Part shown: positions 22,401 to 33,558 of the stretch, one piece after another
Layout of the letters: every line of letters begins with the position of its first letter
How positions within the stretch are numbered: position 1 is the first letter of the stretch
Assembly (NCBI RefSeq): GCF_905171775.1
Contig: NC_053491.1
Coordinates: forward strand, 300,428,252 to 300,492,251
DNA from: Rana temporaria
Lineage: Eukaryota > Chordata > Amphibia > Anura > Ranidae
Direction: 5' to 3'
DNA: 64,000 nucleotides
Made by a program: the position numbers and the translations under genes
Notes under the pieces: generated by a model
Databases searched by the model: none
Told to the model about the DNA's origin: nothing
What the model saw: only the letters and a program-made list of their open reading frames with translations

Positions 22401-23329
22401 ACCCAGAAATTCCTGACAGCTTATCATACGACGCCATGTTACCCTGGACAAAAGCTGGTGTATTTCAGCTACGCCACCTAGTACACCCAGTGACACGTAC
22501 ATTTCTTACTTTTTCTGAGCTGCAATCAAAATACAAAATCCCGAAAACTCTCTTCTACTCTTTTTTACAAATCAGACATTTCATTTCCACTAGAATCCCA
22601 CATCTTACTTTAGTTATGCCCACGGAATTTGAATTGTTGTGTTTCAGAGGACCTTATGAACCCCGCCTAATATCCACCATTTATAAGATTCTGCATGATA
22701 CCCCTCAGATCATGGAGCAAACTCATTCATACATGCGGAAATGGTCCCATATTTTAAATAAACCCATTTCTTTAACCGAATGGAGGAGTATTTGGGAGGC
22801 TACTTCCAAGGTATCTAGGTGTGTAGCTCAGAAGGAAACTGCCTATAAAATATTAATGTTTTGGTATAGGACCCCGGAATTTTTGTTGGCAAGGAAACTG
22901 ACACCTTCTGGACAATGTTGGAGATGTGGTTCTTACTTAGGTACCCACTATCACATATTCTGGGAGTGTCCTATGATTACACCCTATTGGTCCAAAGTAC
23001 ATGCCCTTCTGGAAAAAGTTCTAGGTATTCCTATCCCCTTAAACCCCTTATATCTCCTCCTGGGATTACCCCTCCCAAGGATGCCTAAACCCCTTAGGAA
23101 ATTGATGGCCTTTATCCTATTAGCGGCTAAACGGGCTATCCCACAATGCTGGCTATCTAATGTTCCTCCATCCTTTACACAATTTTTAACGGCTATTATA
23201 GATATACGTAGAATGGAACGCCTCACAGCTGTAATTGAAGATTCTTTAACTAGCTTTGACGCCATTTGGGAAAAATGGGATTCTTCTGAATATAACTCTG
23301 AGATTACACAGGTAACTTTGGACTCGTAG
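19493..23329 (+). CDS. LINE ORF2 protein (endonuclease-RT)
   Basis: 1278 codons from ATG 19493 (MAVSMFSCNVKGLGS); eight in-frame codons before it lack an ATG. The N-terminal APE-type endonuclease shows VQETHF (Glu at about 37), IGGDFNL (about 138-144) and SDHAPI (about 229). The RT shows FITVIPKPDKD, YRPIALLN, ILSLDAQKAFDRL, GTRQGCPLSPLLF and the catalytic FADD (706-709). The C-terminal CCHC motif CWRCGSYLGTHYHIFWEC starts near residue 1142. Together these nick target DNA and prime reverse transcription in the nucleus. No stop or frameshift is present and length is normal for L1/Tx1. Confidence 0.93.
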   Translation: MAVSMFSCNVKGLGSIRKRWLALKEFRSSGAEVIMVQETHFKEEGSFKFASKHFPTAFVASDPSGKAGVAILLRRSSAIRVKSSYLDPRGRFILLSCSHQNTSFTLANVYVPNSGQIGFLEDFFEKLQPFSQPFMVIGGDFNLCMSPIKDRFALFAKASPPQVQRNSSSFRKLIHAHNLYDTWRVKHPTAKQFTFYSPPHKLYTRLDHFFVSAPLLTYVVHSEISPITWSDHAPIILDLLLAKPTPRQCHWRLNESLLTTSDVHLHLQQKLSEFFELNEGSVSEVSTLWEAHKAFFRGECISSGSRLKRDREHQRKSLLAELSKAEKLLLTLPTVTRLRTVISLRNRIKSLDSTKHAKSLLWSKQKFYDYANKPHRMLVHKLKPRPTTSIPDFLLQPDGNPTYCPQNMSRIFGDFYKKLYNCLSVDPNPQFTQEKFNAFIESLKLPSISPEDRAGLNTPITVEELTAVVNQLPSHKSPGPDGLPYSYYKSFLSILTPHMVKLFASLMSGTIPHSQFLHAFITVIPKPDKDPSLPDNYRPIALLNSDYKIFTKILANRLSLLLPSLIHRDQVGFVPTRHAGDNTRRTIDLIDLLTKTKKPAVILSLDAQKAFDRLNWSFMFAILSRYGFNGPFMQALKALYSTPTSQVQLASYVSSPFSLSNGTRQGCPLSPLLFVLSLEPLAAAIRSHPDIKGVTLRHREYKLSLFADDILLTLTHPHISLPLLHTTLNQFGSISGFKINSTKTEALPVNVSAETLSNLKGNFKYRWCSQSLKYLGVYLTPSYLSLFQANFPPLFTEINRLLKTWTKLPLSLLGRINVLKMSVVPKLLYLFETLPVMVPMSQLKLLQRNFLNFIWNNTSHRIASTVLFAARDGGGLGAPDIIKYYYATHLRAIASWTSRCAPNRWSEIEMSITVPAHPCCMLWPSSDKYISQLRKICLNPMLFTLSIWKRCSVKYPLSSPCSPLVNIIFNPEIPDSLSYDAMLPWTKAGVFQLRHLVHPVTRTFLTFSELQSKYKIPKTLFYSFLQIRHFISTRIPHLTLVMPTEFELLCFRGPYEPRLISTIYKILHDTPQIMEQTHSYMRKWSHILNKPISLTEWRSIWEATSKVSRCVAQKETAYKILMFWYRTPEFLLARKLTPSGQCWRCGSYLGTHYHIFWECPMITPYWSKVHALLEKVLGIPIPLNPLYLLLGLPLPRMPKPLRKLMAFILLAAKRAIPQCWLSNVPPSFTQFLTAIIDIRRMERLTAVIEDSLTSFDAIWEKWDSSEYNSEITQVTLDS

Positions 23330-23580
23330 GTTTGGGAGTGAAATGATTAGATGAAACATGTGAACATATGACGCTTAGCCTATTGTGCACTTTTCTTTTT
23401 CTTTTCCATACCATGTTGCATTCCATTTGTTTGATGATCATCTGACATGTTATGATTATTTCTTTCTCATTGGGAATATATCCCTTTTTGTTGACAGTTC
23501 TTTTTGATTCTGTACAATGTTTCTTTTATTTTATTTTTCTTGAAATATTCAATAAATAAACAATTTAAAAAAAAAAAAAA
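23330..23580 (+). other. LINE 3' UTR and poly-A tail
   Basis: 250 T-rich bases, ending in AATAAATAAACAATTT and 14 or so A residues. AATAAA about 20 bases before the tail is a good polyadenylation signal. Confidence 0.75.
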
Positions 23581-23750
23581 CTGAAACAGTCTTACCATAT
23601 TCAGTGGCTGGCATCATAGTCTTCACTTGAGTGCGCTGTCTCTTAGCTGTGGTGTCTCCATAGGCTGAATCTTTCATGTGGTCATGGAGAAACACTGCAG
23701 CCTTTTCAGACCCACCAACACCCACCGCATGCAACACAGGATCCCTGTTG

Positions 23751-24344
23751 CTAAGGGTAACAGCACTCCAAAGATGGTTGGCTACACCGATGCACACTCA
23801 TGCTCTCCTGAGCCATTACTTGATTGGTGCTTTGCTGTCGCAGGGACGCCTCTCCCGTTGCTATGGGTGATGACCTCCCTTTGCTGGGGCATTGCTGGCG
23901 GCCCATGATGCGATGGAACTCTCCTCTAAGAAGGATTTCCTCTTTAAACTGGCAGTAGTCATCCTGGTCACCGTCCATCAAATGGTAAATCGATCGGTAC
24001 TCTACCAGTAATAAGGTTTGCAGCAATTTTGGCCACCCGTCTCTAGGCCATTTTCTCCTGACAGCGACTTTTTCAAAAATGTTCAGGAAGTCTCCAACCT
24101 CCTCTGTAGGTAGCATGGGTTGCATGTAATCTGAGGCCACTATCTCTGCCCTTTGCACCGCATCCGACTCTTTAGTCTGGTTCCACTTGAACCACTCATT
24201 AGCAGTTTCATACACCACTGGCCCCTTTTGACTGGCCCTCCTAGGTGGAGACATCTCAGGCCACGCTGAGCTCACTTCTCCTTTAACTTGCTTTAACATG
24301 AACTTCTTGTGTTTTGACTGCCTCATCCTTGCAGTCGTATTCAC
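23751..24344 (-). pseudogene. gag: Gmr1-like Gag with SCAN-like tail
   Basis: 197 codons from MNTTARMRQSKHKKF at 24344. The segment EVGDFLNIFEKVAVRRKWP is followed by WPKLLQTLLL and then DDYCQFKEEILLRGEFHRI. This is the arrangement of the capsid C-terminal domain of Gmr1-like gypsy Gag proteins, the relatives of the vertebrate SCAN domain. Capsid CTDs dimerise and build the particle. The frame stops at 23751. An overlapping frame (23549-23797) continues toward the LINE, so a frameshift near 23770 separates Gag from the downstream coding region. Confidence 0.6.
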
Positions 24345-24547
24345 AGCAGCTTGTCACACAGTTCACAGCAGGAAAAAGGGAAAAAAAATCTCACAGGTGC
24401 ACCATCTGTATGCCACACAGTCTGTCAAAATAAACTTCTGCGCAATGCCGTTAACCTGGCTGCCACACACAGCTAGCAGTAGTTCCTGCTGCGACTCACC
24501 ACCAAGGACCCGGATTTCACAGTCTAGATGCCCGCTGAATCCACCAC
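24345..24547 (-). promoter_or_regulatory. Leader and primer-binding site of the Gmr1-like element
   Basis: On the minus strand the bases right after the 5' LTR read GTGGTGGATTCAGCGGGC. A TGG start within two or three bases of the LTR is expected for a tRNA primer-binding site. I could not match it to a tRNA with confidence. The remaining leader runs to the Gag start. Confidence 0.4.
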
Positions 24548-25250
24548 TGTAAACATTGGGGGTTTAGCTTAAGTGGTAAGTGCGATTTAGAGAGTCCACA
24601 GCAGCCAGTTGTAAGATTTAAGGGCATGGCAGCCCATTTTTATTAAAAGGAAACAAAATAAAAAGTCCATTCATAGGATTCCCACGCAGAGGTTCTTCTC
24701 CACTACAGTTTACAAACACAAAATGCCAAGCTTCCTGGCTCCTATGCTTACTTCAGCCTGGCTGTACCTGTTAAACCTTGGCCCACTCCTGGCCTCAACA
24801 GGATTCTCCAGTCTATTGTCTCCCCGACTTCAGGACTTCCTTCAGCCCCTCTTGGACTCACTAGCCACCCCAGGTCTACTAGCCTCTCAGTCCATCGGCA
24901 CGAAGTCCCCCCCACACAAGGGATGTAGTCTTGCAGGGTAGACAGACAGCTTCCCACACACAGATCTGCCTTGCAGCAACAGCCAGCTGCACACACTCCA
25001 CCTTCCTCTCCACTCTGTTCTCACCAGTACCTGATTATATTGGCTGTTTTCACCTGAGCACCCAACTTGCTGGCTATTCCCAAGACCTGGATACAGGGCC
25101 GGAGATCCCATCCCGCCCACGTCTCTGCAGGATCTCCAAACCACACAGCCCCATTCAAACTTAGCAAAACCCGGAGAAAGCTGCCAAAACATGCAGACTC
25201 TGTGTCAGTTTTTGCTGCGTTTTATGGTGACCGGGACCCTCACTATTACA
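24548..25250 (-). repeat. 5' LTR of the Gmr1-like element
   Basis: 703 bases from TGTAAACATTGGGGG to CACTATTACA. It aligns with the left LTR with few substitutions and lacks about 50 bases present in that copy near 13240-13290. Confidence 0.85.
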
Positions 25251-25357
25251 ATATATTTACTTAAAGCGGGGGTTCTCCCTAAAAGAAATTTTTTCTAGCA
25301 TGTCATTCAGCATAGTAGCGTGAGCTACAGTATGCCTTTATATATTTTTTTGGCGCC

Positions 25358-25371
25358 GTACTCCCTGTTTA
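25358..25371. other. 14-bp direct repeat at the left end of the array
   Basis: GTACTCCCTGTTTA here and GTACTCACTGTTTA at 32675-32688 match at 13 of 14 positions and flank the 407-bp array exactly. The mirror arm of the host MITE (about 38676-38690) has a single copy, GTACTAACTGTTTA when reversed. This looks like a target site duplication. Confidence 0.65.
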
Positions 25372-28300
25372 CAAAAAGATACTTGGTGGGCACACCCTAA
25401 AAATGCTATACATCTAAGCTGGTGCTGCTATAAGACCAAATACAGTACAAAACAGATTATAGCGCACACATGCAAAAATGACATTTATCCTGCAAGGCTA
25501 GTTAAAAACACCTGAACATATTCAAAAATACGGGGGTTTGGTCACACTATATAGTCATATAGTGCTAAGCCCACTTACTGCGACAAAGTACCCCGAATTA
25601 GTGGGTCCTACCCTAGTAATAGAATGAAAGAACCTGGGTCTCAACCATGGGAGATATACTCCTCTATGTGGGAGAACTGAAGGGATTCTTCCTATACAAT
25701 GGTGGCCACTAATGTGAGGTAATGAAGAGGGGGAGGGGTGCTCCAGCCAAGAGACCTGGTCAGGGTCTATACAAAATACAAAAAGATACTTGGTGGGCAC
25801 ACCCTAAAAATGCTATACATCTAAGCTGGTGCTGCTATAAGACCAAATACAGTACAAAACAGATTATAGCGCACACATGCAAAAATGACATTTATCCTGC
25901 AAGGCTAGTTAAAAACACCTGAACATATTCAAAAATACGGGGGTTTGGTCACACTATATAGTCATATAGTGCTAAGCCCACTTACTGCGACAAAGTACCC
26001 CGAATTAGTGGGTCCTACCCTAGTAATAGAATGAAAGAACCTGGGTCTCAACCATGGGAGATATACTCCTCTATGTGGGAGAACGGAAGGGATTCTTCCT
26101 ATACAATGGTGGCCACTAATGTGAGGTAATGAAGAGGGGGAGGGGTGCTCCAGCCAAGAGACCTGGTCAGGGTCTATACAAAATACAAAAAGATACTTGG
26201 TGGGCACACCCTAAAAATGCTATACATCTAAGCTGGTGCTGCTATAAGACCAAATACAGTACAAAACAGATTATAGCGCACACATGCAAAAATGACATTT
26301 ATCCTGCAAGGCTAGTTAAAAACACCTGAACATATTCAAAAATACGGGGGTTTGGTCACACTATAAAGTCATATAGTGCTAAGCCCACTTACTGCGACAA
26401 AGTACCCCGAATTAGTGGGTCCTACCCTAGTAATAGAATGAAAGAACCTGGGTCTCAACCATGGGAGATATACTCCTCTATGTGGGAGAACTGAAGGGAT
26501 TCTTCCTATACAATGGTGGCCACTAATGTGAGGTAATGAAGAGGGGGAGGGGTGCTCCAGCCAAGAGACCTGGTCAGGGTCTATACAAAATACAAAAAGA
26601 TACTTGGTGGGCACACCCTAAAAATGCTATACATCTAAGCTGGTGCTGCTATAAGACCAAATACAGTACAAAACAGATTATAGCGCACACATGCAAAAAT
26701 GACATTTATCCTGCAAGGCTAGTTAAAAACACCTGAACATATTCAAAAATACGGGGGTTTGGTCACACTATATAGTCATATAGTGCTAAGCCCACTTACT
26801 GCGACAAAGTACCCCGAATTAGTGGGTCCTACCCTAGTAATAGAATGAAAGAACCTGGGTCTCAACCATGGGAGATATACTCCTCTATGTGGGAGAACTG
26901 AAGGGATTCTTCCTATACAATGGTGGCCACTAATGTGAGGTAATGAAGAGGGGGAGGGGTGCTCCAGCCAAGAGACCTGGTCAGGGTCTATACAAAATAC
27001 AAAAAGATACTTGGTGGGCACACCCTAAAAATGCTATACATCTAAGCTGGTGCTGCTATAAGACCAAATACAGTACAAAACAGATTATAGCGCACACATG
27101 CAAAAATGACATTTATCCTGCAAGGCTAGTTAAAAACACCTGAACATATTCAAAAATACGGGGGTTTGGTCACACTATATAGTCATATAGTGCTAAGCCC
27201 ACTTACTGCGACAAAGTACCCCGAATTAGTGGGTCCTACCCTAGTAATAGAATGAAAGAACCTGGGTCTCAACCATGGGAGATATACTCCTCTATGTGGG
27301 AGAACTGAAGGGATTCTTCCTATACAATGGTGGCCACTAATGTGAGGTAATGAAGAGGGGGAGGGGTGCTCCAGCCAAGAGACCTGGTCAGGGTCTATAC
27401 AAAATACAAAAAGATACTTGGTGGGCACACCCTAAAAATGCTATACATCTAAGCTGGTGCTGCTATAAGACCAAATACAGTACAAAACAGATTATAGTGC
27501 ACACATGCAAAAATGACATTTATCCTGCAAGGCTAGTTAAAAACACCTGAACATATTCAAAAATACGGGGGTTTGGTCACACTATATAGTCATATAGTGC
27601 TAAGCCCACTTACTGCGACAAAGTACCCCGAATTAGTGGGTCCTACCCTAGTAATAGAATGAAAGAACCTGGGTCTCAACCATGGGAGATATACTCCTCT
27701 ATGTGGGAGAACTGAAGGGATTCTTCCTATACAATGGTGGCCACTAATGTGAGGTAATGAAGAGGGGGAGGGGTGCTCCAGCCAAGAGACCTGGTCAGGG
27801 TCTATACAAAATACAAAAAGATACTTGGTGGGCACACCCTAAAAATGCTATACATCTAAGCTGGTGCTGCTATAAGACCAAATACAGTACAAAACAGATT
27901 ATAGCGCACACATGCAAAAATGACATTTATCCTGCAAGGCTAGTTAAAAACACCTGAACATATTCAAAAATACGGGGGTTTGGTCACACTATATAGTCAT
28001 ATAGTGCTAAGCCCACTTACTGCGACAAAGTACCCCGAATTAGTGGGTCCTACCCTAGTAATAGAATGAAAGAACCTGGGTCTCAACCATGGGAGATATA
28101 CTCCTCTATGTGGGAGAACGGAAGGGATTCTTCCTATACAATGGTGGCCACTAATGTGAGGTAATGAAGAGGGGGAGGGGTGCTCCAGCCAAGAGACCTG
28201 GTCAGGGTCTATACAAAATACAAAAAGATACTTGGTGGGCACACCCTAAAAATGCTATACATCTAAGCTGGTGCTGCTATAAGACCAAATACAGTACAAA

Positions 28301-31300
28301 ACAGATTATAGCGCACACATGCAAAAATGACATTTATCCTGCAAGGCTAGTTAAAAACACCTGAACATATTCAAAAATACGGGGGTTTGGTCACACTATA
28401 AAGTCATATAGTGCTAAGCCCACTTACTGCGACAAAGTACCCCGAATTAGTGGGTCCTACCCTAGTAATAGAATGAAAGAACCTGGGTCTCAACCATGGG
28501 AGATATACTCCTCTATGTGGGAGAACTGAAGGGATTCTTCCTATACAATGGTGGCCACTAATGTGAGGTAATGAAGAGGGGGAGGGGTGCTCCAGCCAAG
28601 AGACCTGGTCAGGGTCTATACAAAATACAAAAAGATACTTGGTGGGCACACCCTAAAAATGCTATACATCTAAGCTGGTGCTGCTATAAGACCAAATACA
28701 GTACAAAACAGATTATAGCGCACACATGCAAAAATGACATTTATCCTGCAAGGCTAGTTAAAAACACCTGAACATATTCAAAAATACGGGGGTTTGGTCA
28801 CACTATAAAGTCATATAGTGCTAAGCCCACTTACTGCGACAAAGTACCCCGAATTAGTGGGTCCTACCCTAGTAATAGAATGAAAGAACCTGGGTCTCAA
28901 CCATGGGAGATATACTCCTCTATGTGGGAGAACTGAAGGGATTCTTCCTATACAATGGTGGCCACTAATGTGAGGTAATGATGAGGGGGAGGGGTGCTCC
29001 AGCCAAGAGACCTGGTCAGGGTCTATACAAAATACAAAAAGATACTTGGTGGGCACACCCTAAAAATGCTATACATCTAAGCTGGTGCTGCTATAAGACC
29101 AAATACAGTACAAAACAGATTATAGCGCACACATGCAAAAATGACATTTATCCTGCAAGGCTAGTTAAAAACACCTGAACATATTCAAAAATACGGGGGT
29201 TTGGTCACACTATATAGTCATATAGTGCTAAGCCCACTTACTGCGACAAAGTACCCCGAATTAGTGGGTCCTACCCTAGTAATAGAATGAAAGAACCTGG
29301 GTCTCAACCATGGGAGATATACTCCTCTATGTGGGAGAACTGAAGGGATTCTTCCTATACAATGGTGGCCACTAATGTGAGGTAATGAAGAGGGGGAGGG
29401 GTGCTCCAGCCAAGAGACCTGGTCAGGGTCTATACAAAATACAAAAAGATACTTGGTGGGCACACCCTAAAAATGCTATACATCTAAGCTGGTGCTGCTA
29501 TAAGACCAAATACAGTACAAAACAGATTATAGCGCACACATGCAAAAATTACATTTATCCTGCAAGGCTAGTTAAAAACACCTGAACATATTCAAAAATA
29601 CGGGGGTTTGGTCACACTATATAGTCATATAGTGCTAAGCCCACTTACTGCGACAAAGTACCCCGAATTAGTGGGTCCTACCCTAGTAATAGAATGAAAG
29701 AACCTGGGTCTCAACCATGGGAGATATACTCCTCTATGTGGGAGAACGGAAGGGATTCTTCCTATACAATGGTGGCCACTAATGTGAGGTAATGAAGAGG
29801 GGGAGGGGTGCTCCAGCCAAGAGACCTGGTCAGGGTCTATACAAAATACAAAAAGATACTTGGTGGGCACACCCTAAAAATGCTATACATCTAAGCTGGT
29901 GCTGCTATAAGACCAAATACAGTACAAAACAGATTATAGCGCACACATGCAAAAATGACATTTATCCTGCAAGGCTAGTTAAAAACACCTGAACATATTC
30001 AAAAATACGGGGGTTTGGTCACACTATAAAGTCATATAGTGCTAAGCCCACTTACTGCGACAAAGTACCCCCGAATTAGTGGGTCCTACCCTAGTAATAG
30101 AATGAAAGAACCTGGGTCTCAACCATGGGAGATATACTCCTCTATGTGGGAGAACTGAAGGGATTCTTCCCATACAATGGTGGCCACTAATGTGAGGTAA
30201 TGAAGAGGGGGAGGGGTGCTCCAGCCAAGAGACCTGGTCAGGGTCTATACAAAATACAAAAAGATACTTGGTGGGCACACCCTAAAAATGCTATACATCT
30301 AAGCTGGTGCTGCTATAAGACCAAATACAGTACAAAACAGATTATAGCGCACACATGCAAAAATGACATTTATCCTGCAAGGCTAGTTAAAAACACCTGA
30401 ACATATTCAAAAATACGGGGGTTTGGTCACACTATAAAGTCATATAGTGCTAAGCCCACTTACTGCGACAAAGTACCCCCGAATTAGTGGGTCCTACCCT
30501 AGTAATAGAATGAAAGAACCTGGGTCTCAACCATGGGAGATATACTCCTCTATGTGGGAGAACTGAAGGGATTCTTCCTATACAATGGTGGCCACTAATG
30601 TGAGGTAATGAAGAGGGGGAGGGGTGCTCCAGCCAAGAGACCTGGTCAGGGTCTATACAAAATACAAAAAGATACTTGGTGGGCACACCCTAAAAATGCT
30701 ATACATCTAAGCTGGTGCTGCTATAAGACCAAATACAGTACAAAACAGATTATAGCGCACACATGCAAAAATGACATTTATCCTGCAAGGCTAGTTAAAA
30801 ACACCTGAACATATTCAAAAATACGGGGGTTTGGTCACACTATATAGTCATATAGTGCTAAGCCCACTTACTGCGACAAAGTACCCCGAATTAGTGGGTC
30901 CTACCCTAGTAATAGAATGAAAGAACCTGGGTCTCAACCATGGGAGATATACTCCTCTATGTGGGAGAACTGAAGGGATTCTTCCTATACAATGGTGGCC
31001 ACTAATGTGAGGTAATGAAGAGGGGGAGGGGTGCTCCAGCCAAGAGACCTGGTCAGGGTCTATACAAAATACAAAAAGATACTTGGTGGGCACACCCTAA
31101 AAATGCTATACATCTAAGCTGGTGCTGCTATAAGACCAAATACAGTACAAAACAGATTATAGCGCACACATGCAAAAATGACATTTATCCTGCAAGGCTA
31201 GTTAAAAACACCTGAACATATTCAAAAATACGGGGGTTTGGTCACACTATAAAGTCATATAGTGCTAAGCCCACTTACTGCGACAAAGTACCCCGAATTA

Positions 31301-32674
31301 GTGGGTCCTACCCTAGTAATAGAATGAAAGAACCTGGGTCTCAACCATGGGAGATATACTCCTCTATGTGGGAGAACTGAAGGGATTCTTCCTATACAAT
31401 GGTGGCCACTAATGTGAGGTAATGAAGAGGGGGAGGGGTGCTCCAGCCAAGAGACCTGGTCAGGGTCTATACAAAATACAAAAAGATACTTGGTGGGCAC
31501 ACCCTAAAAATGCTATACATCTAAGCTGGTGCTGCTATAAGACCAAATACAGTACAAAACAGATTATAGCGCACACATGCAAAAATGACATTTATCCTGC
31601 AAGGCTAGTTAAAAACACCTGAACATATTCAAAAATACGGGGGTTTGGTCACACTATATAGTCATATAGTGCTAAGCCCACTTACTGCGACAAAGTACCC
31701 CGAATTAGTGGGTCCTACCCTAGTAATAGAATGAAAGAACCTGGGTCTCAACCATGGGAGATATACTCCTCTATGTGGGAGAACTGAAGGGATTCTTCCT
31801 ATACAATGGTGGCCACTAATGTGAGGTAATGAAGAGGGGGAGGGGTGCTCCAGCCAAGAGACCTGGTCAGGGTCTATACAAAATACAAAAAGATACTTGG
31901 TGGGCACACCCTAAAAATGCTATACATCTAAGCTGGTGCTGCTATAAGACCAAATACAGTACAAAACAGATTATAGCGCACACATGCAAAAATGACATTT
32001 ATCCTGCAAGGCTAGTTAAAAACACCTGAACATATTCAAAAATACGGGGGTTTGGTCACACTATATAGTCATATAGTGCTAAGCCCACTTACTGCGACAA
32101 AGTACCCCGAATTAGTGGGTCCTACCCTAGTAATAGAATGAAAGAACCTGGGTCTCAACCATGGGAGATATACTCCTCTATGTGGGAGAACTGAAGGGAT
32201 TCTTCCTATACAATGGTGGCCACTAATGTGAGGTAATGAAGAGGGGGAGGGGTGCTCCAGCCAAGAGACCTGGTCAGGGTCTATACAAAATACAAAAAGA
32301 TACTTGGTGGGCACACCCTAAAAATGCTATACATCTAAGCTGGTGCTGCTATAAGACCAAATACAGTACAAAACAGATTATAGTGCACACATGCAAAAAT
32401 GACATTTATCCTGCAAGGCTAGTTAAAAACACCTGAACATATTCAAAAATACGGGGGTTTGGTCACACTATATAGTCATATAGTGCTAAGCCCACTTACT
32501 GCGACAAAGTACCCCGAATTAGTGGGTCCTACCCTAGTAATAGAATGAAAGAACCTGGGTCTCAACCATGGGAGATATACTCCTCTATGTGGGAGAACTG
32601 AAGGGATTCTTCCTATACAATGGTGGCCACTAATGTGAGGTAATGAAGAGGGGGAGGGGTGCTCCAGCCAAGGG
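25372..32674. repeat. 407-bp tandem array, about 18 copies
   Basis: The monomer begins AAAAAGATACTTGGTGGGC and recurs every 407 bases from about 25374. Two units near 30030-30480 are 408 bases because of one extra C. The last unit is incomplete (ends GCTCCAGCCAAG). Copies differ at only a handful of positions, for example GAACTGAAGG versus GAACGGAAGG and TATATAGTC versus TATAAAGTC. Each unit carries short open frames (66 codons plus, 81 codons minus), but these are passengers of the repeat and not genes. The monomer is unrelated by eye to other sequence in this window. Confidence 0.95.
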
Positions 32675-32879
32675 GTACTCACTGTTTAATCGCGTAGTAA
32701 ATTTTCAGGGGAATGGGCGTTCCTATGCAGAGGGCTCGTGATTGACGGCCGGCTATGGCGCGTCACGCGTGATGGAAATAGCCGAAATAGGAGTTTGCTC
32801 TTCACGGCGCCTGTGCAGTCAGCTCCGATGTCTGTGCGCAGGCACCGTATAGCGCCGTGAAGAGCTGAGACCTACTCAG

Positions 32880-33543
32880 TGTCAGGGTACTAATCCCGTC
32901 TCTGATAGACTCCCGCGCATACGCGGTGGAACGGGGCTTCGGCGCATGCCTGGGTGCAACTTGCGCCTGCACGGTACAGCTGCGCGCCGTGTGCGTGGAC
33001 GCACGCACGCGGCACCCCTGGGGCCAATCAGAGGACTGACAGTCCTATTTAAACCAGCAACATCCCCTTAACAGGTTGCTGGTTTGTCATCAGCTTTAGT
33101 GTGTGTACCTGTTGCCTTAGCTTCCTGTTTTGACCCGGACTTCCTGACGACTCTCCTCTCACCCGGAACCTCTGACCTTTTGGCTAACGTACCTTGGATT
33201 GCTGCTGTCTCCTGCCCCTTTAACTTGGCTTGTACCTACGGACTTTCTCTGCTTTCTCCAGCCCTTGACCCAGGGCCTGTGACCTGGACTTGCCTTTGTC
33301 TCCTGCTTGTTTCTCCTGGACTTCCTGCCAGTTCCTGCCAGTTCCTGCCTGACCTCCAGTGGTTCCAGTCATCCACGTCTGCTCTGCTTCCGTCAGTTGC
33401 ACCAAGTCTACTTACCTGCTTCTGGCACCGGTGCCTCCTTGTGCCTTCCCTCCTCTGTCTCAACTCCAGGGAGTGGACTGCGCAGGGTCGCAAAGGTGAG
33501 CCGTCCGCAGCATCTCGGCCTCGGTGAGTACAGGTTCCTGATA
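32880..33543 (+). repeat. Gypsy 5' LTR
   Basis: Starts TGTCAGGGTACTAATCCC and ends GGTTCCTGATA. It matches the right LTR except for scattered differences and a short GC-rich indel around 32970-33010. The coding ATG lies only 16 bases downstream, leaving almost no leader or room for a tRNA-type primer-binding site. Confidence 0.85.
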
Positions 33544-33558
33544 GTACAAACTAGCCAG

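Larger units (their letters stand above)
16395..23580 (+). mobile_element. Full-length L1/Tx1-like LINE
   Basis: A 7.2-kb non-LTR retrotransposon with 5' UTR, ORF1, ORF2, short 3' UTR and a 14-base poly-A tail. The 12-base target duplication CTGAAACAGTCT sits at 16383-16394 and 23581-23592, with up to three more A residues ambiguous with the tail. Both reading frames are open, so this copy may have been competent recently. It lies inside the internal region of the Gmr1-like LTR element, in the orientation opposite to that element. Confidence 0.9.
12597..25250 (-). mobile_element. Non-autonomous LTR retrotransposon, Gmr1-like Gag
   Basis: Two long direct repeats (12597-13349 and 24548-25250) with TGTAA...TTACA ends flank an internal region read on the minus strand. 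ATAT precedes the left end (12593-12596) and follows the right end (25251-25254), a possible 4-bp target duplication. A polypurine tract abuts the left LTR. The internal part has a Gag with a SCAN-like tail near the 5' end and long open stretches, but no RT, integrase or protease motif that I can find. It therefore depends on another element. The internal region is split by the LINE at 16395-23580 and by a MITE at about 15341-15848. Confidence 0.75.

Noticed and set aside
25372..32674. Repeated open frames of 66 codons (plus) and 81 codons (minus) in every 407-bp unit, as a tandem gene family
   Set aside because: They recur only because the DNA unit recurs. Both strands are open at once, there is no domain, and no promoter or splice context was seen.
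25372..32674. CRISPR-like array
   Set aside because: Units are head-to-tail copies of 407 bases with no unique spacers, in a vertebrate context. The same applies to the 60-bp repeats at 44150-44465.
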